DNA from: DASRDS01 sp035652495
Lineage (GTDB): Bacteria; Gemmatimonadota; Gemmatimonadetes; Gemmatimonadales; Gemmatimonadaceae
DNA length: 43,938 nucleotides
Assembly: GCA_035652495.1 (NCBI GenBank)
Contig: DASRDS010000319.1
Location: 1 to 43,938, forward strand
Direction: 5' to 3'
How positions within the stretch are numbered: position 1 is the stretch's first letter; every line of letters begins with the position of its first letter. A model generated the notes under the pieces. The model ran no database searches. It was not told where the DNA came from and worked only from the letters and a program-made list of their open reading frames with translations. Position numbers and translations under genes: made by a program. This document shows positions 7,616 to 14,927 of this stretch, in pieces.

Positions 7616-9603
7616 TTCGCCGCCGCCGCGGTAGTCGTCGTCGCCAGGTCCCGGACCGTATGCGCCAGCTTCCGTACTTTCGCACCATCGGAGGAACTCG
7701 CCGCGTCGCCATCGAGCTGTGTGGCGAGTTGAGTCAGCGCATCACGACGCGCGGCCGCGTCTGTCTTCTCCGCGCTCGCCAGTGTCGACCGTGCGGAGGA
7801 AATGCGAGACGAGCTGAGGCCCTTTGACCGTTCGAGCTGGTCGAGATACGCGCGCGCGAGAGCGAACGTCGTCGGCCATACCAACGCAGGCTGACCCTGC
7901 GTGTTGAACTCGTCGAACTTCACGGTCTTGGCCGCCGCGATCTCGTTAGCCGAAATCAGAGCGCTCGGCTTGAGCTCCAGGATGTCGAGCCCCCGCGCGA
8001 TCTCCGAGCTCACGATGTAGCCGTTATACCAATAGGCCGACCACGACCCGCCATCGACGAGGCGCTCGCTGTTGATCGGTCCCCGATCGAAGTACGCGAC
8101 TTCCATAGGGTGCTTGGGGTCCGTCCAGTCGAAGACTGATACGCCGCCCTGGTACCAGGCCTGCACCATCACGTCGCGGCCCGGGATCGGGACCAGCGAG
8201 CCGTTGTGCGCGACGCAGTTCTCTTGCGACGTCTGCGGCGCCGGCAGCTTGTAGTAGCCCTGGAACACGAGCTTCCGGTTCTCGATCGTGAAGATCGCGT
8301 CCGAGCCCCACTCGCGCGGGTCGGTGGCGCGGCACTTGGGCGCGGTGCCTCCGCCCCATTCGTCGGAGAAGAGAATCTTGGTGCCGTCGTTGTTGAACGT
8401 GGCCGAATGCCAGAAGGAGAAGTTCGAGTCGGCGGCCGCGTCGATGCGCTCCGGGTGGGCGGGATCGGAGATGTCGAGCAGCAGTCCGTGCCCGCCGCAT
8501 GCGCCGCCGGCGAGGCCGATCTGCGGGTAGACCGTAATGTCGTGGCAGCTCGTGCCCAGGATGCGAGGGCCGGGGCCGAACCGCGCGTCGATCATAGCCT
8601 GCAGGTGCTGATGGAGCCACGCGCTGTCCGCCGCCGTCGGCGCGCCACTCCCGCCGCGCGCTTTGACGGCGCTGTCGAGCATGTTCGTCAAGAAGTCGCC
8701 CTGGATCACCGTCGGCTGACCGCCGATGTTCACGACGAATCCGCCGTTCGCGCGGGCGTCTTTGACGGCCTGCACATCGGCCGGCGCCGCACCGTGCGCG
8801 GCCACTTGATCGAGGCCCTGGAAAATGCGGGGCGACGAGACGATCGCGGCCTGCTCCGGGTGAGCGAGCGGGACCTTGATCACTTCGATGCGGAACTTGG
8901 CGCCGTTCGGGTCTTGGTCCGGACCGGCGTTGACGCAGCCCGCCATCTCGGTCGGGCTCCTGACCGTCGATGAGCCCGAGATGTAGATGTAGACGTTGTC
9001 CTTGTCTTTGGGATCGACCAGCAGCGTGTGCGTGTGCGATCCGCGGCAGGTCTGGACATTGGCGATCACCTTTGGATGCGTGATGTCGCTGACATCCCAG
9101 ATCCGGATACCCCGGATCCGCTCATGACTCACCGTGTCCTTCACGCCTTCCGTGCCGCAGTCGAGCCGCGCGCTCGGCGCCTCGGCCGACTCGAACATCA
9201 AGTTCTTGTAGATCGACACGTCGCTCTGCGACGCCGGGCAGACGAACGACGTCTTGAGCGTCGGATGCGTCGGGTCGGTGATGTCCCAAATCACGAAGCC
9301 GTAGTAGTTCCCCTGAATGACGTAGTTGCCGATAAACGCCAGATCCGAGTTGGTCTTGCCCTCGAAATCTCCCGGCGACTTCACGGTCGCGGCGAGATGC
9401 ATGTTCCACTCGGCCTGACCGGCATCATAGAGGCCGGCCTTGAGGCCCACGCGTGGATCCGGCATCGGCTCGCCTGGAGCCATATCCATGTTCGAGCGAG
9501 CGGCCTGAGGCGCGGCTCCGGTCGTCGATCCGCTCGGGTGCGCGCAAGCAGCCGCTGCCACGATCAGGCCGGCTGCGACTGACGTATGCAATTTTGTCAT
9601 CAT
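7612..9603 (-). CDS. LVIVD-repeat secreted lipoprotein (putative beta-propeller)
   Basis: Starting at ATG 9603 (or 9600) this is 663 residues. The N-terminus MTKLHTSVAAGLIVAAAAC is a lipoprotein-type signal with the cysteine in an AAAC lipobox. The body repeats segments such as FVIWDITDPTHP, IRIWDVSDITHP, LLLDISDPAHP and VFDWTDPKHP. These are the LVIVD repeats (PF08309) thought to build a beta-propeller at the cell surface. The C-terminal 100 residues are Ala/Ser-rich and helical. A longer reading from 9660 would run 47 bases into the upstream gene and remove the signal peptide from the N-terminus, so it is rejected; TAGAAT 7 bases before 9603 supports the choice. Function unknown; probably binding rather than catalysis. 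Confidence 0.85.
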   Translation of the reverse strand: MMTKLHTSVAAGLIVAAAACAHPSGSTTGAAPQAARSNMDMAPGEPMPDPRVGLKAGLYDAGQAEWNMHLAATVKSPGDFEGKTNSDLAFIGNYVIQGNYYGFVIWDITDPTHPTLKTSFVCPASQSDVSIYKNLMFESAEAPSARLDCGTEGVKDTVSHERIRGIRIWDVSDITHPKVIANVQTCRGSHTHTLLVDPKDKDNVYIYISGSSTVRSPTEMAGCVNAGPDQDPNGAKFRIEVIKVPLAHPEQAAIVSSPRIFQGLDQVAAHGAAPADVQAVKDARANGGFVVNIGGQPTVIQGDFLTNMLDSAVKARGGSGAPTAADSAWLHQHLQAMIDARFGPGPRILGTSCHDITVYPQIGLAGGACGGHGLLLDISDPAHPERIDAAADSNFSFWHSATFNNDGTKILFSDEWGGGTAPKCRATDPREWGSDAIFTIENRKLVFQGYYKLPAPQTSQENCVAHNGSLVPIPGRDVMVQAWYQGGVSVFDWTDPKHPMEVAYFDRGPINSERLVDGGSWSAYWYNGYIVSSEIARGLDILELKPSALISANEIAAAKTVKFDEFNTQGQPALVWPTTFALARAYLDQLERSKGLSSSRISSARSTLASAEKTDAAARRDALTQLATQLDGDAASSSDGAKVRKLAHTVRDLATTTTAAAAN

Positions 9604-9610
9604 GCGGACG

Positions 9611-9616
9611 ATTCTA
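9611..9616 (-). promoter_or_regulatory. TANNNT element before the LVIVD lipoprotein
   Basis: TAGAAT, a near-consensus -10 hexamer, lies 7 bases before ATG 9603 on the reverse strand, inside the last codons and stop of the upstream Lnt-like gene. It suggests an internal leaderless promoter in addition to any read-through. Confidence 0.5.
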
Positions 9617-11044
9617 TGTATGAAGGCGCCCGCGCACCAGAGAATGGTCAATTCTGGCAAGTCGCGTCACACGTATCAGTGCCGCGGCGAAGATGGCGAG
9701 CATGAGCCACGCGAACCAGTCGCCGGCTTTTTCATATAGCGTCCCGCCGTGAGTGAGCGGGACATCGGTGATCAGCGTGCTGAACGGCGCGGCATCGCTA
9801 CGCGCCTCCGCCACGACACGGCCGCGATTGTCGCTGACCGTCAGGTAGCCTTGCCGTGCTGCCCGCACGATGGAAAAGCCATTCTCGACGCCGCGCATGA
9901 TGGCCATGTGGCCGTGCGACCAACGATCGAGATCAAAATCCCACGCCGGTACGAGCAGCACGCGGGCGCCCGCCTCTCCATAGGGTCGTGACGGCGCCGT
10001 AAAGTCCATGTCCTTGCAGATGGCGACGCCCCAATTTGATAGCAAGGTGAGCGTGGTGCCGGGCGTGAGCTTCGATTCGTACGGCGGGAGCATGTGCTCC
10101 TTGTCGTACGTCTCTACCGCCGCCCCCGGCGAATAGATGCGCGCTTGATTGTATCGCGCGCCAGAAATGACCCGGATGACGCCGACGACGATGCGAGTCT
10201 TATGCTGGTCGGCGATCGACTGAAACATCGCATCGGTCGCCGCGGTGTCGGCGCCGACGAGCACACCGAGCTTTTCGGGGAGCACGATCGCTTCGGCGCC
10301 TTGTGCCGCGAGTTGTCTCGCTTGGCTCGCATAGTCTTTGAGCAATCGTACTGTCGGGGGCCCTTCGTCAGCGACATTTCTGTTCACGTCTGATGCGACG
10401 AGACCTACGCGTGTCCGGGCATCAGAATCTCGGTGATTGAGGCGCACGGTGCCAAACAGACAGGCGACCAAGAGGGTCGATAGACCGCCGCTCGCGAGGC
10501 GCGGTGCGCGGGGGAGAATGACGAGTGACGCCGGCAGTAAGAGCACCAAGAAAGTGATGCCCCACGGGCCAGTGACCGATGCTGTTTGCAGAGCTGGCAG
10601 GTTGTCGAGCTGGGTGTACGCGAAATCTCCCGCGGTCCCGTGCACCCATACGAGGCTGACGAGATACTCGATGGACGCCCAAGCCGCCGGGAATCCGACC
10701 ATCGCGAGCGCCCACGCTTGCCGGTGGTACAGCGCGCGAAAGAGCAGGATGACGAGCGCGAACAACAGTGCTTGGAGCGCGAACTCGAGGACGAGCACCA
10801 ATGCTGGTGCACTCAGCACATCGTGCAGATAGTGCCAGAGGTTCAAGCCGCCAATGAAGAACCCGGCGAAGGCCACGAGAAGCGTTCGGACCCACGTGGA
10901 GCGAGTCGCGATGACGAGGGCTGGCAAAGGTGCCAGCCACATGAGCGGCCACCACGGATGGAGTCCGGTGCCGAACCAGACCAACATCGCCATGCATCCG
11001 GCGGCGAGCGCTTCAGCGACGAGCGCTTCAGCGCCGAATTCCAC
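9614..11044 (-). CDS. Apolipoprotein N-acyltransferase-like membrane protein with CN-hydrolase domain
   Basis: A 476-residue protein with about six N-terminal hydrophobic segments (to about residue 200), a periplasmic nitrilase-like domain (about 210-440) and a final membrane helix, the architecture of Lnt. The catalytic triad is complete: E257 (LPEKLG), K315 (YDKEHMLPPYE) and C343 (AICKDMDF). Classic Lnt has CYE after the nucleophile cysteine and FGE after the lysine; here these are CKD and PYE. A paralogue with a different acyl or amide substrate is therefore possible. The GTG start at 11044 has an AAGAGGT Shine-Dalgarno about 6 bases upstream and overlaps the TetR gene by 17 bases. It lies between a TetR repressor and a lipoprotein gene. 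E. coli Lnt is 512 residues. Confidence 0.82.
   Translation of the reverse strand: MEFGAEALVAEALAAGCMAMLVWFGTGLHPWWPLMWLAPLPALVIATRSTWVRTLLVAFAGFFIGGLNLWHYLHDVLSAPALVLVLEFALQALLFALVILLFRALYHRQAWALAMVGFPAAWASIEYLVSLVWVHGTAGDFAYTQLDNLPALQTASVTGPWGITFLVLLLPASLVILPRAPRLASGGLSTLLVACLFGTVRLNHRDSDARTRVGLVASDVNRNVADEGPPTVRLLKDYASQARQLAAQGAEAIVLPEKLGVLVGADTAATDAMFQSIADQHKTRIVVGVIRVISGARYNQARIYSPGAAVETYDKEHMLPPYESKLTPGTTLTLLSNWGVAICKDMDFTAPSRPYGEAGARVLLVPAWDFDLDRWSHGHMAIMRGVENGFSIVRAARQGYLTVSDNRGRVVAEARSDAAPFSTLITDVPLTHGGTLYEKAGDWFAWLMLAIFAAALIRVTRLARIDHSLVRGRLHT
11006..11033 (-). repeat. 15-bp tandem duplication at the 5' end of the Lnt-like gene
   Basis: GAGCGCTTCAGCG occurs at 11006-11018 and 11021-11033. 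It adds an in-frame repeat of five codons (EALVA/EALAA) in the first 15 residues, ahead of the first membrane helix, and overlaps the end of the TetR gene. Confidence 0.7.
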
Positions 11045-11606
11045 GGATGTACCTCTTGAAGGATTGCCGGTAGAGGGTGCGAAAGCGCGCGGGTGATACG
11101 CTCAGACGGCCGCCGAGGTAGAGCATGATGAGTCCGTGCGAGAGGGCGCCGAGGGCGAAGACGACCTCCCACGGGTCGTCGTCATCGCGCAGCTCGCCGC
11201 GTTGGATGCCGTCGCGGACGGCCTCCTCCATCAGGTTCGCCGTCGGCGATCGTCCCATCTTGAAATCGCGCGGAAACTGCCGCGCGCCCGGGCGGCGCTC
11301 GAGGAACATGAGCTCGAAGAGCCGCGGATTCTCGAGCGCGTGCTCGAGAAAAATGTCGGCCATGCGCAGCAGGCGCTCCTCGACCGATCCGGAATAGCGC
11401 GCCTTCGTGAGCCGCGCGGCCAGCTCCTCGAAGCCGGCATCGGCCAACTCGTTCAGGAGCGCGGATCGATCCGCGTAGTGTCGATAGATGGCCATCGGCG
11501 TGATGCCGACGGCGCTCGCGACTCTGCGCATCGTCACGGCATCCGCGCCGTCCTTGTCGAGGAGTCGGCGCGCGGCGGTCGTGATATTGTCGACGGTGGA
11601 CGCCAT
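11028..11606 (-). CDS. TetR-family transcriptional repressor
   Basis: Starting at ATG 11606 the protein is 192 residues, normal for TetR. The DNA-binding domain covers about residues 5-50, with the HTH core in MRRVASAVGITPMAIYRHY. The ligand-binding C-terminal part is helical and not diagnostic. An upstream in-frame ATG at 11639 would add 11 residues encoded by the promoter and operator itself, so 11606 is preferred. A perfect GTATAC-GGT-GTATAC inverted repeat abuts the start codon, which is a typical autorepression operator. The downstream Lnt-like gene overlaps by 17 bases, so it should be co-regulated. Confidence 0.9.
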   Translation of the reverse strand: MASTVDNITTAARRLLDKDGADAVTMRRVASAVGITPMAIYRHYADRSALLNELADAGFEELAARLTKARYSGSVEERLLRMADIFLEHALENPRLFELMFLERRPGARQFPRDFKMGRSPTANLMEEAVRDGIQRGELRDDDDPWEVVFALGALSHGLIMLYLGGRLSVSPARFRTLYRQSFKRYIRGIRR

Positions 11607-11643
11607 GTATACGGTGTATACTAGGCGATGAGTGGCCATTCAA
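11607..11643 (-). promoter_or_regulatory. TetR operator and leaderless promoter
   Basis: On the reverse strand TTGAAT (11643-11638), a 17-base spacer and TATACA (11620-11615) form a good sigma-70 promoter 8 bases before the TetR ATG. GTATAC at 11607-11612 and 11616-11621, separated by GGT, is a perfect inverted repeat overlapping the -10, so a bound repressor would block its own promoter. The site also lies about 86 bases before the divergent gene at 11707 and may affect it. Confidence 0.65.
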
Positions 11644-11695
11644 CAAGACGGTGCATAGGGGCTAACTGGCGCTACTCAGCTCCTCCCGGGCTCGA

Positions 11696-11701
11696 TATCA
11701 T
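11696..11701 (+). promoter_or_regulatory. TANNNT element before the MetX-like hydrolase
   Basis: TATCAT lies 5 bases before ATG 11707 and 8 bases before the adjacent ATG 11710. No Shine-Dalgarno sequence is seen. The 8-base gap slightly favours 11710 as the real start. Confidence 0.45.
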
Positions 11702-11706
11702 GGCGC

Positions 11707-12672
11707 ATGATGCCCTTCCTCCTGGTCGCCGCCGTCGGCGCGTTCACGGTCGACTCGTTTCGGTTCGAGAGCGGCGTGACACTGCCGCACGTCACGATGG
11801 CCTACGCGACATTCGGCCATCTGAACGCCGCGCGCTCGAACGCCATACTGGCGCCGTCGCATTTCATGATCGACCACCATGGGTACGACTGGCTCCTGGG
11901 TCCCGGTCAGGCGCTCGACACGACGCGGTATCTCGTGATCACCACCGAGATGTTCGCGAATGGCATCTCATCGAGTCCGAGCAACACCCCGGAGCCGTTT
12001 CACGGTCGACGATTTCCGGCGGTCACGATACGAGACAATGTGCGCATGGCGCACCAGCTGCTGACCGATCGACTCGGCATCGCGCACGTGCGCGCGATCG
12101 TGGGGTTCGCGCTGGGCGGCCAGCAGGCGTTCCAATGGGCCGTCTCGTATCCCGATTTCGCGGAACGTATTGTTGTGACGGCCAGCTCGGCGAAATGCTA
12201 CCCGCATACCGTAGTCATGCTGGAGGGTGCCCTCGCCGCGCTGCAAGCCGACTCGGTGCGCGGCATGCACGCCTTTGGCACCGTGTGGGCTGGATGGCTT
12301 TTCTCACAGGAGTGGTGGAGGCGGGAGTTGTGGAGGTCCGATACCGCACGGGGGCGTTCGTTCGAGGAGGCGCTGGCGCGAGTCGTGAACGCGTTCGCTG
12401 TGTATGACGCGAACGATATGATCTCGCAGATGCAGACGTGGGAACATCATAACGTCGGCGATCTGCGCGCCATTCGTGTGCCGGTGCTGTATATGCCGGT
12501 CACTTCGGACTTGTATTTCCCGATCGGCGATGCCAAATACGAGGCGCAATTCATCCCACACGTGACGCTCGTTCCGATCCGGTCGCTTTGGGGGCATCCT
12601 GCTGGCGCCGGGGCGGATCCCGCTGATCTCGCGTTTCTCAACCGAGCTATTGGGCGCTTTCTCAACGAATGA
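11707..12672 (+). CDS. MetX-like alpha/beta hydrolase with Ser-to-Ala nucleophile position
   Basis: A 321-residue alpha/beta-hydrolase related to homoserine O-acetyltransferases and similar esterases. The nucleophile elbow, usually GFSMGGQQ, reads GFALGGQQ with Ala135 in place of the serine (codon GCG; TCG would be Ser). The acidic residue (TSDLYFP) and the catalytic histidine (LWGHPAG) remain. The first 12 residues are hydrophobic and may be a short signal sequence. It overlaps the amidohydrolase downstream by 4 bases and is divergent from the TetR gene. With the serine missing, acyl transfer by the usual mechanism is not expected. A single-base sequencing error cannot be excluded from the sequence alone. 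Confidence 0.85.
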   Translation: MMPFLLVAAVGAFTVDSFRFESGVTLPHVTMAYATFGHLNAARSNAILAPSHFMIDHHGYDWLLGPGQALDTTRYLVITTEMFANGISSSPSNTPEPFHGRRFPAVTIRDNVRMAHQLLTDRLGIAHVRAIVGFALGGQQAFQWAVSYPDFAERIVVTASSAKCYPHTVVMLEGALAALQADSVRGMHAFGTVWAGWLFSQEWWRRELWRSDTARGRSFEEALARVVNAFAVYDANDMISQMQTWEHHNVGDLRAIRVPVLYMPVTSDLYFPIGDAKYEAQFIPHVTLVPIRSLWGHPAGAGADPADLAFLNRAIGRFLNE

Positions 12673-14024
12673 TGATCCTTGGACTGTTGGCTCAGATCGC
12701 TATCGTGCACGCTACCGTCATCGATCCTGGACCGGGGACGGTTCGCGCCGATCAGACGGTGATTGTTCAGGGCGATCGCGTGACAGCCGTCGGTCATGCC
12801 GCGGTGCCGAAGGGTGCGCGGGTGATTGACGCTACCGGCCAGTTCGTCATCCCGGGGCTCTGGGACATGCACGTCCACTCGGCGTTCGGTGACTGGTTCC
12901 CCGGTGGTCGCGATGTCATTTTGCCGCTCTTCATCGCGAACGGCGTCACCGGCGTGCGCGACATGGGCGGCGACGTTGAGGTTCTGCAGGGATGGCGCGA
13001 TTCGATCGCCAAGGGCACATTGGTCGGCCCGACGATGGTTATCTCGGGGCCGATGCTCGATGGCTATCTGGCCGATGGGAAGAGCCTGCGCTTCCCGAGC
13101 TCCGTTCCGATCGTCACGTCCGAGGACGCGGTTCGCGCCGTGAAGACGCTCGCGTCCCAGCACGTCGACTTCATCAAGGTGCAGTCGGAGGTTCCGCACG
13201 ACGCCTATCTCGCTGCTGCCGAGGCGGCGCATCAGGCTGGGCTGCCGATCGTTGGTCACATTCCCTGGCGCGTGCGGCTCGACGAGACGATCAAGGCGGG
13301 GCAGGTGAGCGATGAGCATCTCATGGGGCTGTTCGAGGCGTGCGGGACGCACGAGGATGACTTCATCGCGGGCAAGGGCAACATGCGGCTCGCGCTCGAG
13401 GGGTACGACGAGGCGCGTTGCGATGCGGTCATCAAGCGCGTGGCCGCCGCTCATATGGCGCAATGCCCGACGCTTTACTGGCAGAAGGGCGAGACGCTGC
13501 TCGATCTCATCGACCAGGATCATCAGCCGCTCGCCAGATACGTCCCGATGAGCTGGCGCACCGGCGCGTGGCATCAGTTCAGCGAGTCGATCATGGGCGA
13601 CATTGCCAAGGACCCGCTGGAGCGGCGACAGGAGTATTGGCACCGCAACCTGACCATGACCGGCGCGCTGTATCACGCCGGTGTGCTGCTCCTCGCCGGG
13701 ACCGACGCGGCGCCGGGGGTGTTCGTCGTGCCGGGGTTCAGCTTGCACTCCGAGCTGGCGGAGTTCGTCGAGGCGGGGCTGACGCCGATGGACGCGTTGC
13801 GCACGGCCACGAGTAACGCCGCGCGGTTTCTGAAGCGAAACGACATCGGGCGGGTCGCGCCCGGCGCGCGTGGGGATCTGGTTCTGCTTTCCACCAATCC
13901 CTTGGACGACATTCATAACACGACGAGCATCGTGACGGTCATCGCCAACGGCCGTGTGTTCGATCATGCGGGCTTGGCGGATCTGCTCAGTGGTGTGGAG
14001 CGCGCCGCCGCGCACGCCAAATGA
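12669..14024 (+). CDS. Secreted amidohydrolase (imidazolonepropionase/prolidase-related)
   Basis: A 451-residue metal-dependent amidohydrolase with the complete binuclear-site pattern: H68 and H70 (DMHVHS), probable carboxylated K170 (FIKVQ), H197 (VGHIP), H217 (DEHLMG) and D346 (AGTDAAP). The N-terminal MMILGLLAQIAIVHA is hydrophobic and may be a signal sequence. Relatives hydrolyse cyclic amides or act as carboxypeptidases on Xaa-Pro, Xaa-Arg or Xaa-Lys dipeptides; the exact substrate cannot be read from the sequence. The start overlaps the MetX-like gene stop (ATGA). Two further family members lie at 23599 and 35916, but this one is the most divergent of the three. Confidence 0.9.
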   Translation: MMILGLLAQIAIVHATVIDPGPGTVRADQTVIVQGDRVTAVGHAAVPKGARVIDATGQFVIPGLWDMHVHSAFGDWFPGGRDVILPLFIANGVTGVRDMGGDVEVLQGWRDSIAKGTLVGPTMVISGPMLDGYLADGKSLRFPSSVPIVTSEDAVRAVKTLASQHVDFIKVQSEVPHDAYLAAAEAAHQAGLPIVGHIPWRVRLDETIKAGQVSDEHLMGLFEACGTHEDDFIAGKGNMRLALEGYDEARCDAVIKRVAAAHMAQCPTLYWQKGETLLDLIDQDHQPLARYVPMSWRTGAWHQFSESIMGDIAKDPLERRQEYWHRNLTMTGALYHAGVLLLAGTDAAPGVFVVPGFSLHSELAEFVEAGLTPMDALRTATSNAARFLKRNDIGRVAPGARGDLVLLSTNPLDDIHNTTSIVTVIANGRVFDHAGLADLLSGVERAAAHAK

Positions 14025-14031
14025 TTTTTTG

Positions 14032-14060
14032 TTGACAGAGTTGGCGTTTGGCCGTACACA
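14032..14060 (+). promoter_or_regulatory. Promoter of the ECF sigma factor gene
   Basis: A perfect TTGACA (14032-14037), 17 bases, and TACACA (14055-14060), followed after 6 bases by the GTG start at 14067. This is the best housekeeping-type promoter in the window and implies a leaderless message. Confidence 0.7.
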
Positions 14061-14066
14061 TGCCGC

Positions 14067-14630
14067 GTGGCGGCCTCGCTTCAGCAGCACGAGCACGGTG
14101 ATGTTGGCGATGAGGAGTTACTCGCGCGGGTTCGCGCCGGCGACAACCGCGCGTTCGAGCAGCTGTTTCGGCGGTATGCCGAGCCGCTCTATGACTGTGC
14201 GTATGGATACGTCGGCTCGCGCGACGTGGCGCAGGACGTGGTGCAGCAGTTGTTCGTCACGCTGTGGGAGCGGCGGCGCATCTGGCAGGTTTCGGGGACG
14301 GTCGCGACCTATCTCTATCGCGCGGTCCGCAACGGCTCGCTCAACGCGCTCCGTTCCAACCGTCGGCGGCTCGCCTTCGGCGAGCGGATCAGTGACGTGC
14401 CGGGTATCGAGCAGGAGCTCGAGGCCGCCGATCTGGCACGGGCCGTCGCGCGCATCGTCGCGCGGTTGCCGGAGCGGTGCCGTGAGGTGTTTCGGTTGAA
14501 CCGGTATCATCATCTCACGTACGCCGAAGTGGCCGAGGTCTTGAACCTCTCCGTGAAAACCGTCGAAAATCACATGGCTCGTTCGCTTCGCGAACTTCGC
14601 TCACGGCTAAAGACACAAGAGAAGTTCTAG
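14067..14630 (+). CDS. ECF RNA polymerase sigma factor
   Basis: A 187-residue extracytoplasmic-function sigma factor of the kind that accompanies FecR/SusC systems in Bacteroidetes. Region 2 covers about 17-85 (ELLARVRAGDNRAFEQLFRR then DVAQDVVQQLFVTLWE) and region 4 about 125-180 (LPERCREVFRLNR, LTYAEVAEVLNLSVKTVENH). It probably directs RNA polymerase to the SusC/SusD operon when released by the FecR protein encoded downstream. A GTG start is used because the TTGACA/TACACA promoter leaves no room for a longer leader. Its own transcription looks sigma-70 dependent. The gene is separated from the anti-sigma gene by a block of tandem repeats, where such pairs usually lie close together. Confidence 0.93.
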   Translation: MAASLQQHEHGDVGDEELLARVRAGDNRAFEQLFRRYAEPLYDCAYGYVGSRDVAQDVVQQLFVTLWERRRIWQVSGTVATYLYRAVRNGSLNALRSNRRRLAFGERISDVPGIEQELEAADLARAVARIVARLPERCREVFRLNRYHHLTYAEVAEVLNLSVKTVENHMARSLRELRSRLKTQEKF

Positions 14631-14634
14631 ATAG

Positions 14635-14660
14635 AGGCCTGAGCCGCCTGCCTATTTTTT
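14635..14660 (+). terminator. Weak candidate terminator after the sigma factor
   Basis: AGGC (14635-14638) can pair with GCCT (14646-14649 or 14650-14653), followed shortly by TTTTTT (14655-14660). The 4-bp stem is short, so this is only a possible partial terminator between the sigma and FecR genes. Confidence 0.3.
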
Positions 14661-14883
14661 GATCTCATAAGTCACAATAGAGGGCCGCCCTGTACACACC
14701 TCGGGCTCCCTCCCGATTTCCTGATCTATAAGTCAAATAGACGGCGGCCCTGTGCACCCTCAGGCTCACTCTCGATTTCCTGATCTATAAGTCAAATAGA
14801 CGGCGGGCCCTGTACACACGTCAGGCTCCCTCTCGAATTTCCTGTTGCGGGCCCTGTACACGCCTCAAGCCCTTTCCATTTCC
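14660..14883. repeat. Tandem direct repeats of about 60 bp between sigma and FecR genes
   Basis: Three near-complete units lie end to end: 14660-14721 (62 bp), 14722-14780 (59 bp) and 14781-14842 (62 bp). A shortened unit follows at 14843-14883 (41 bp), and a decayed remnant starts at 14884 (TGATCTTAGA) with a TCCCTGTATC near 14911. Each full unit starts with TGATCT(C)ATAAGTC-type AT-rich sequence, has a CCCTGTACAC-type core with a TGTACA palindrome (TGTGCA in the second), and ends CTCGATTTCC or close to it. No spacers separate the units. The rest of the 14631-14927 gap holds no gene. The block sits exactly where promoters of the FecR/SusCD operon should be, so multiple regulatory sites are possible; a neutral minisatellite is the alternative. 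Confidence 0.85.
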
Positions 14884-14927
14884 TGATCTTAGAACTCGAC
14901 TAGGGGTTGGTCCCTGTATCTGGTGTT

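Noticed and set aside
9604..9660. Longer start of the LVIVD lipoprotein at 9660
   Set aside because: It would overlap the Lnt-like gene by 47 bases and place extra polar residues before the lipoprotein signal.
12447..14096. 549-codon reverse-strand open frame opposite the MetX-like and amidohydrolase genes
   Set aside because: Low-complexity Arg/His composition and complete overlap with two well-supported coupled genes; an antisense shadow.
14581..14595. GTTCGC-TTC-GCGAAC hairpin near the end of the sigma gene as a terminator
   Set aside because: It lies within conserved region-4 coding sequence and has no T-tract.
14660..14883. CRISPR array
   Set aside because: Units are contiguous copies of about 60 bp that differ by substitutions and deletions, without unique spacers, and no cas genes are nearby.
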